Below, in pieces: positions 5,688-7,709 of a DNA stretch of 7,709 nucleotides; position 1 is the stretch's first letter; every line of letters begins with the position of its first letter. This DNA is from an uncultured bacterium (GTDB lineage: Bacteria > Cyanobacteriota > Vampirovibrionia > Gastranaerophilales > Gastranaerophilaceae). The stretch spans positions 1 to 7,709 of the forward strand of contig CANAXK010000080.1 of NCBI GenBank assembly GCA_947365485.1. Reading direction: 5' to 3'. The notes under the pieces were generated by a model. It did no database searches, was not told where the DNA came from, and saw nothing but the letters and a program-made list of their open reading frames with translations. The position numbers were made by a program, and so were the translations under genes.

Positions 5688-7709
5688 ATGCCTCAAAAAC
5701 TACTATCACTACTAATAGCGTCGGCTATACTTGCATCAGGGACAGCAGTGTTTGCGGAAGAAATCCCTGTGAGGGCGAAAGTTCAGACAGAAGAATCCGT
5801 CATTGTGCCAAAACGGATTGAAAACGAGATAAACAACTGCATCGTACAAATATACGGCGAAAAGCAGTCTAAAGAGATTTACGACAGAGTAATGCAGATT
5901 GCCAAAGAATCGCTTGAAAAACGTCCGGCTGAATTGAAGCAGGACGACCTGTTGAGGGCTGATGACTGGTACAAGGACGAAATTATTTACATGTTTTACG
6001 TCGACCAGTTCGGGGTTGTAACACCGGAAAAGCCAAACACTTTCAGAGACTCTTCCCAGATGTTTGAATACCTCAAAGACCTGGGCGTGACAACGCTTTA
6101 TCTGCTCCCTTTTGCGGACTCACCGATGTCTGACGCAGGCTTTGATGTAAAAAACCCGCAGAACATCAGGCCGGATTTGGGTGGAAAAGCGCAGTTCAAC
6201 GAGTTTGTTAAAAAAGCAAAAGAAAATGGGTTCAAGATTAAGGCCGATTTGGTGTTGAACCATTTTTCAGACCAGCACGAGTGGTTCCAGGACATTTTAA
6301 AGGGCGACCTTTCAAAGCTCGATTACTTTGTAGTGAAGGAAGAGATGCCGGATTACACAAAATACATTGACGAAAAAATCGGGACAATTATTGAGTACAA
6401 GGAAAAGAGCGGCAAGATTTCCAAGCGCCGTTTGATTTTCCCTGAAATTACCGAAAGCCATTACAGGAAAGTGGTGATAGACGGCAAGGATTACTATTTT
6501 TACCACACTTTTTACCCGTTCCAGCTTGACATCAACTGGGAAAATCCAGAGGTGTTGTATTACTGTCTTGACACGATTAACTACTGGGCGAATCTTGGCA
6601 TAGACATTTTCAGGATGGACGCGATACCTTATCTTTCAAAGGAGGACGGCACAAACGCGGAGAACCTTCCAAAAACGCATGCGATTGTTAAGTTGTTGAG
6701 TTCTTACATCCAGATGACCGCGCCAAGGACAGTGATTCAGGCAGAGGCATGCCAGTATCCGAACGACATTTTGCCTTATTTTGGCAAGGAGAGAAAGTTC
6801 AAGACAACGATTGACAATCAGGAAAAAGAAATCAAGCGCACAGACGAGTTTCAGATTGCTTACCACTTCCCGTACATGCCTGCAATCTGGGCAGCGCTTG
6901 TAACAGGAGACAAGCAGCATTTTATAACCGCGTACAAAAAGACGCCTCAAATCCCGTCAACCGCAGCGTGGGGTGTATTCTTGCGCGTGCATGACGAGTT
7001 AACGCTTGAGATGATTGACCCTGAAACGAGAGAAATCATTTACAATGCGCTTGTACCAAAGGGCGCGGAGTTCAGAAAGGGGCTCGGGGTTAGCGGGCGC
7101 ATGGCAAACTTTTTGGACAACAACCCGAACCGCATAGAGATGGCGTTTTCAATTCTGCTTTCCATGCCGGGGATTCCAATTATTTACTACGGGGACGAAG
7201 TCGGTGTGAGGAACAATTTTGAGAACGCGAAGAAGAGCGAAAAGGAGCGCATTGAAAAGAGCAAGGCGAGCAAATTCAAGCTCCTGAGCTACTTTGACAG
7301 CCGCGACATAAACCGCGGCGCTGTTCCTGCAAAGCTTTTCTATGGCTCATCAAAGGATTATTACGAATTTAACAGCAAGGTTTATAAAAAGGTAAAGAAC
7401 CTTATTGCTGTCAGAAAAACGCTTCCTTCCATGTCAAAGGGCGATTTCACGCTCGTCAAAACAGCTTCGCCTCACAACTTTGCTTACATAAGGAGTTTCA
7501 AGGATGAGAAGATTCTTGTAATCAACAACCTTTCGGACGAAAAACTTGTTGCCGAGATTACGATTCCAGTGGATGTGGTATTAAAATCTGACGGGCATAT
7601 TGATAATTTCAAGAACCTTGTAAACGGGGACGACGTGAAGGTTGACGTTTCGCTCAAGAACAGGACAATGCATTTGAGGATTGCGCCTTACGGGGTGGTG
7701 TGGTTGAAG
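5688..7709 (+). CDS. Secreted GH13 family enzyme, trehalose synthase-like (3' end outside window)
   Basis: 674 codons are open to the last base; the sequence ends at PYGVVWLK, typical of the very end of such enzymes, so little is missing. Residues 1-23 are a Sec signal peptide (hydrophobic LLSLLIASAILASG, cleavage after VFA). Residues 24-93 form a helical extension. The GH13 barrel starts near Trp94 (WYKDEIIY). Its signature regions are DLVLNH at 187-192, GIDIFRMDA with nucleophile Asp311, QAEACQYP with acid/base Glu353, and RVHDELTLEM with His435-Asp436. The stretches around Glu353 and HDELTLEM resemble trehalose synthase (maltose alpha-glucosyltransferase, GH13_16), which converts maltose to trehalose. 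Residues from about 570 form the C-terminal beta domain. Known TreS enzymes are normally cytoplasmic, so the signal peptide is odd; another alpha-glucan or disaccharide activity is possible. GGAGG lies 5 bases before the ATG. Confidence 0.88.
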   Translation, partial: MPQKLLSLLIASAILASGTAVFAEEIPVRAKVQTEESVIVPKRIENEINNCIVQIYGEKQSKEIYDRVMQIAKESLEKRPAELKQDDLLRADDWYKDEIIYMFYVDQFGVVTPEKPNTFRDSSQMFEYLKDLGVTTLYLLPFADSPMSDAGFDVKNPQNIRPDLGGKAQFNEFVKKAKENGFKIKADLVLNHFSDQHEWFQDILKGDLSKLDYFVVKEEMPDYTKYIDEKIGTIIEYKEKSGKISKRRLIFPEITESHYRKVVIDGKDYYFYHTFYPFQLDINWENPEVLYYCLDTINYWANLGIDIFRMDAIPYLSKEDGTNAENLPKTHAIVKLLSSYIQMTAPRTVIQAEACQYPNDILPYFGKERKFKTTIDNQEKEIKRTDEFQIAYHFPYMPAIWAALVTGDKQHFITAYKKTPQIPSTAAWGVFLRVHDELTLEMIDPETREIIYNALVPKGAEFRKGLGVSGRMANFLDNNPNRIEMAFSILLSMPGIPIIYYGDEVGVRNNFENAKKSEKERIEKSKASKFKLLSYFDSRDINRGAVPAKLFYGSSKDYYEFNSKVYKKVKNLIAVRKTLPSMSKGDFTLVKTASPHNFAYIRSFKDEKILVINNLSDEKLVAEITIPVDVVLKSDGHIDNFKNLVNGDDVKVDVSLKNRTMHLRIAPYGVVWLK

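Noticed and set aside
6098..6950. Minus-strand open frames inside the GH13 gene
   Set aside because: The plus frame carries all GH13 catalytic regions in order; the minus frames are fragmentary shadows.

Overview
The window looks like a flagellar locus from a moderately AT-rich, Gram-negative-type bacterium. A signal-less EF-hand protein, small NPF-repeat protein, fliJ/fliK/hook-family operon and a secreted GH13 enzyme together would fit a flagellated gut member of Vampirovibrionia/Melainabacteria (Gastranaerophilales). That placement is an inference from gene style and not proven by any marker gene here. No rRNA, tRNA, CRISPR array, transposase or phage gene is visible.

Layout. (1) Positions 1-1790, minus strand: a long open frame running off the left edge, encoding a protein with two N-terminal EF-hand loops and a long, probably helical body. 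(2) Positions 1791-1983: divergent intergenic region with a clear sigma-28-type (FliA) promoter for the EF-hand gene and a weaker housekeeping-type promoter for fliJ. (3) Positions 1984-4352, plus strand: three overlapping genes, fliJ, a fliK-like gene and a short FlgE/F/G-family axial protein gene, closed by a strong hairpin terminator. (4) Positions 4422-5159, minus strand: an unrecognised protein with a helical N-terminus, a proline-rich linker and a beta-rich C-terminal half ending in Phe. (5) Positions 5160-5322: a second divergent intergenic region with an almost consensus sigma-28 promoter. (6) Positions 5323-5571, plus strand: an 82-residue protein with three NPF repeats, followed by a terminator. 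(7) From 5688 to the right edge, plus strand: a secreted GH13 enzyme resembling trehalose synthase, behind an extended -10 promoter and still open at the last base.

How they may work together. FliJ, FliK and the hook/rod-family protein belong to flagellar export and to rod/hook assembly. The EF-hand gene and the NPF-repeat gene are unrecognised, but each has the late flagellar promoter form TAAAGTTT-N11-(GCCG/GTCG)-(TAAA/ATAA), and the first 14 bases of the two promoters are identical. Neither product has a cleavable signal peptide. This suggests that they are co-regulated late (class 3) members of the flagellar regulon, perhaps exported through the flagellum or attached to it. The main lead in the window is therefore this uncharacterised sigma-28 regulon. 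The GH13 enzyme appears to be an independent carbohydrate gene.
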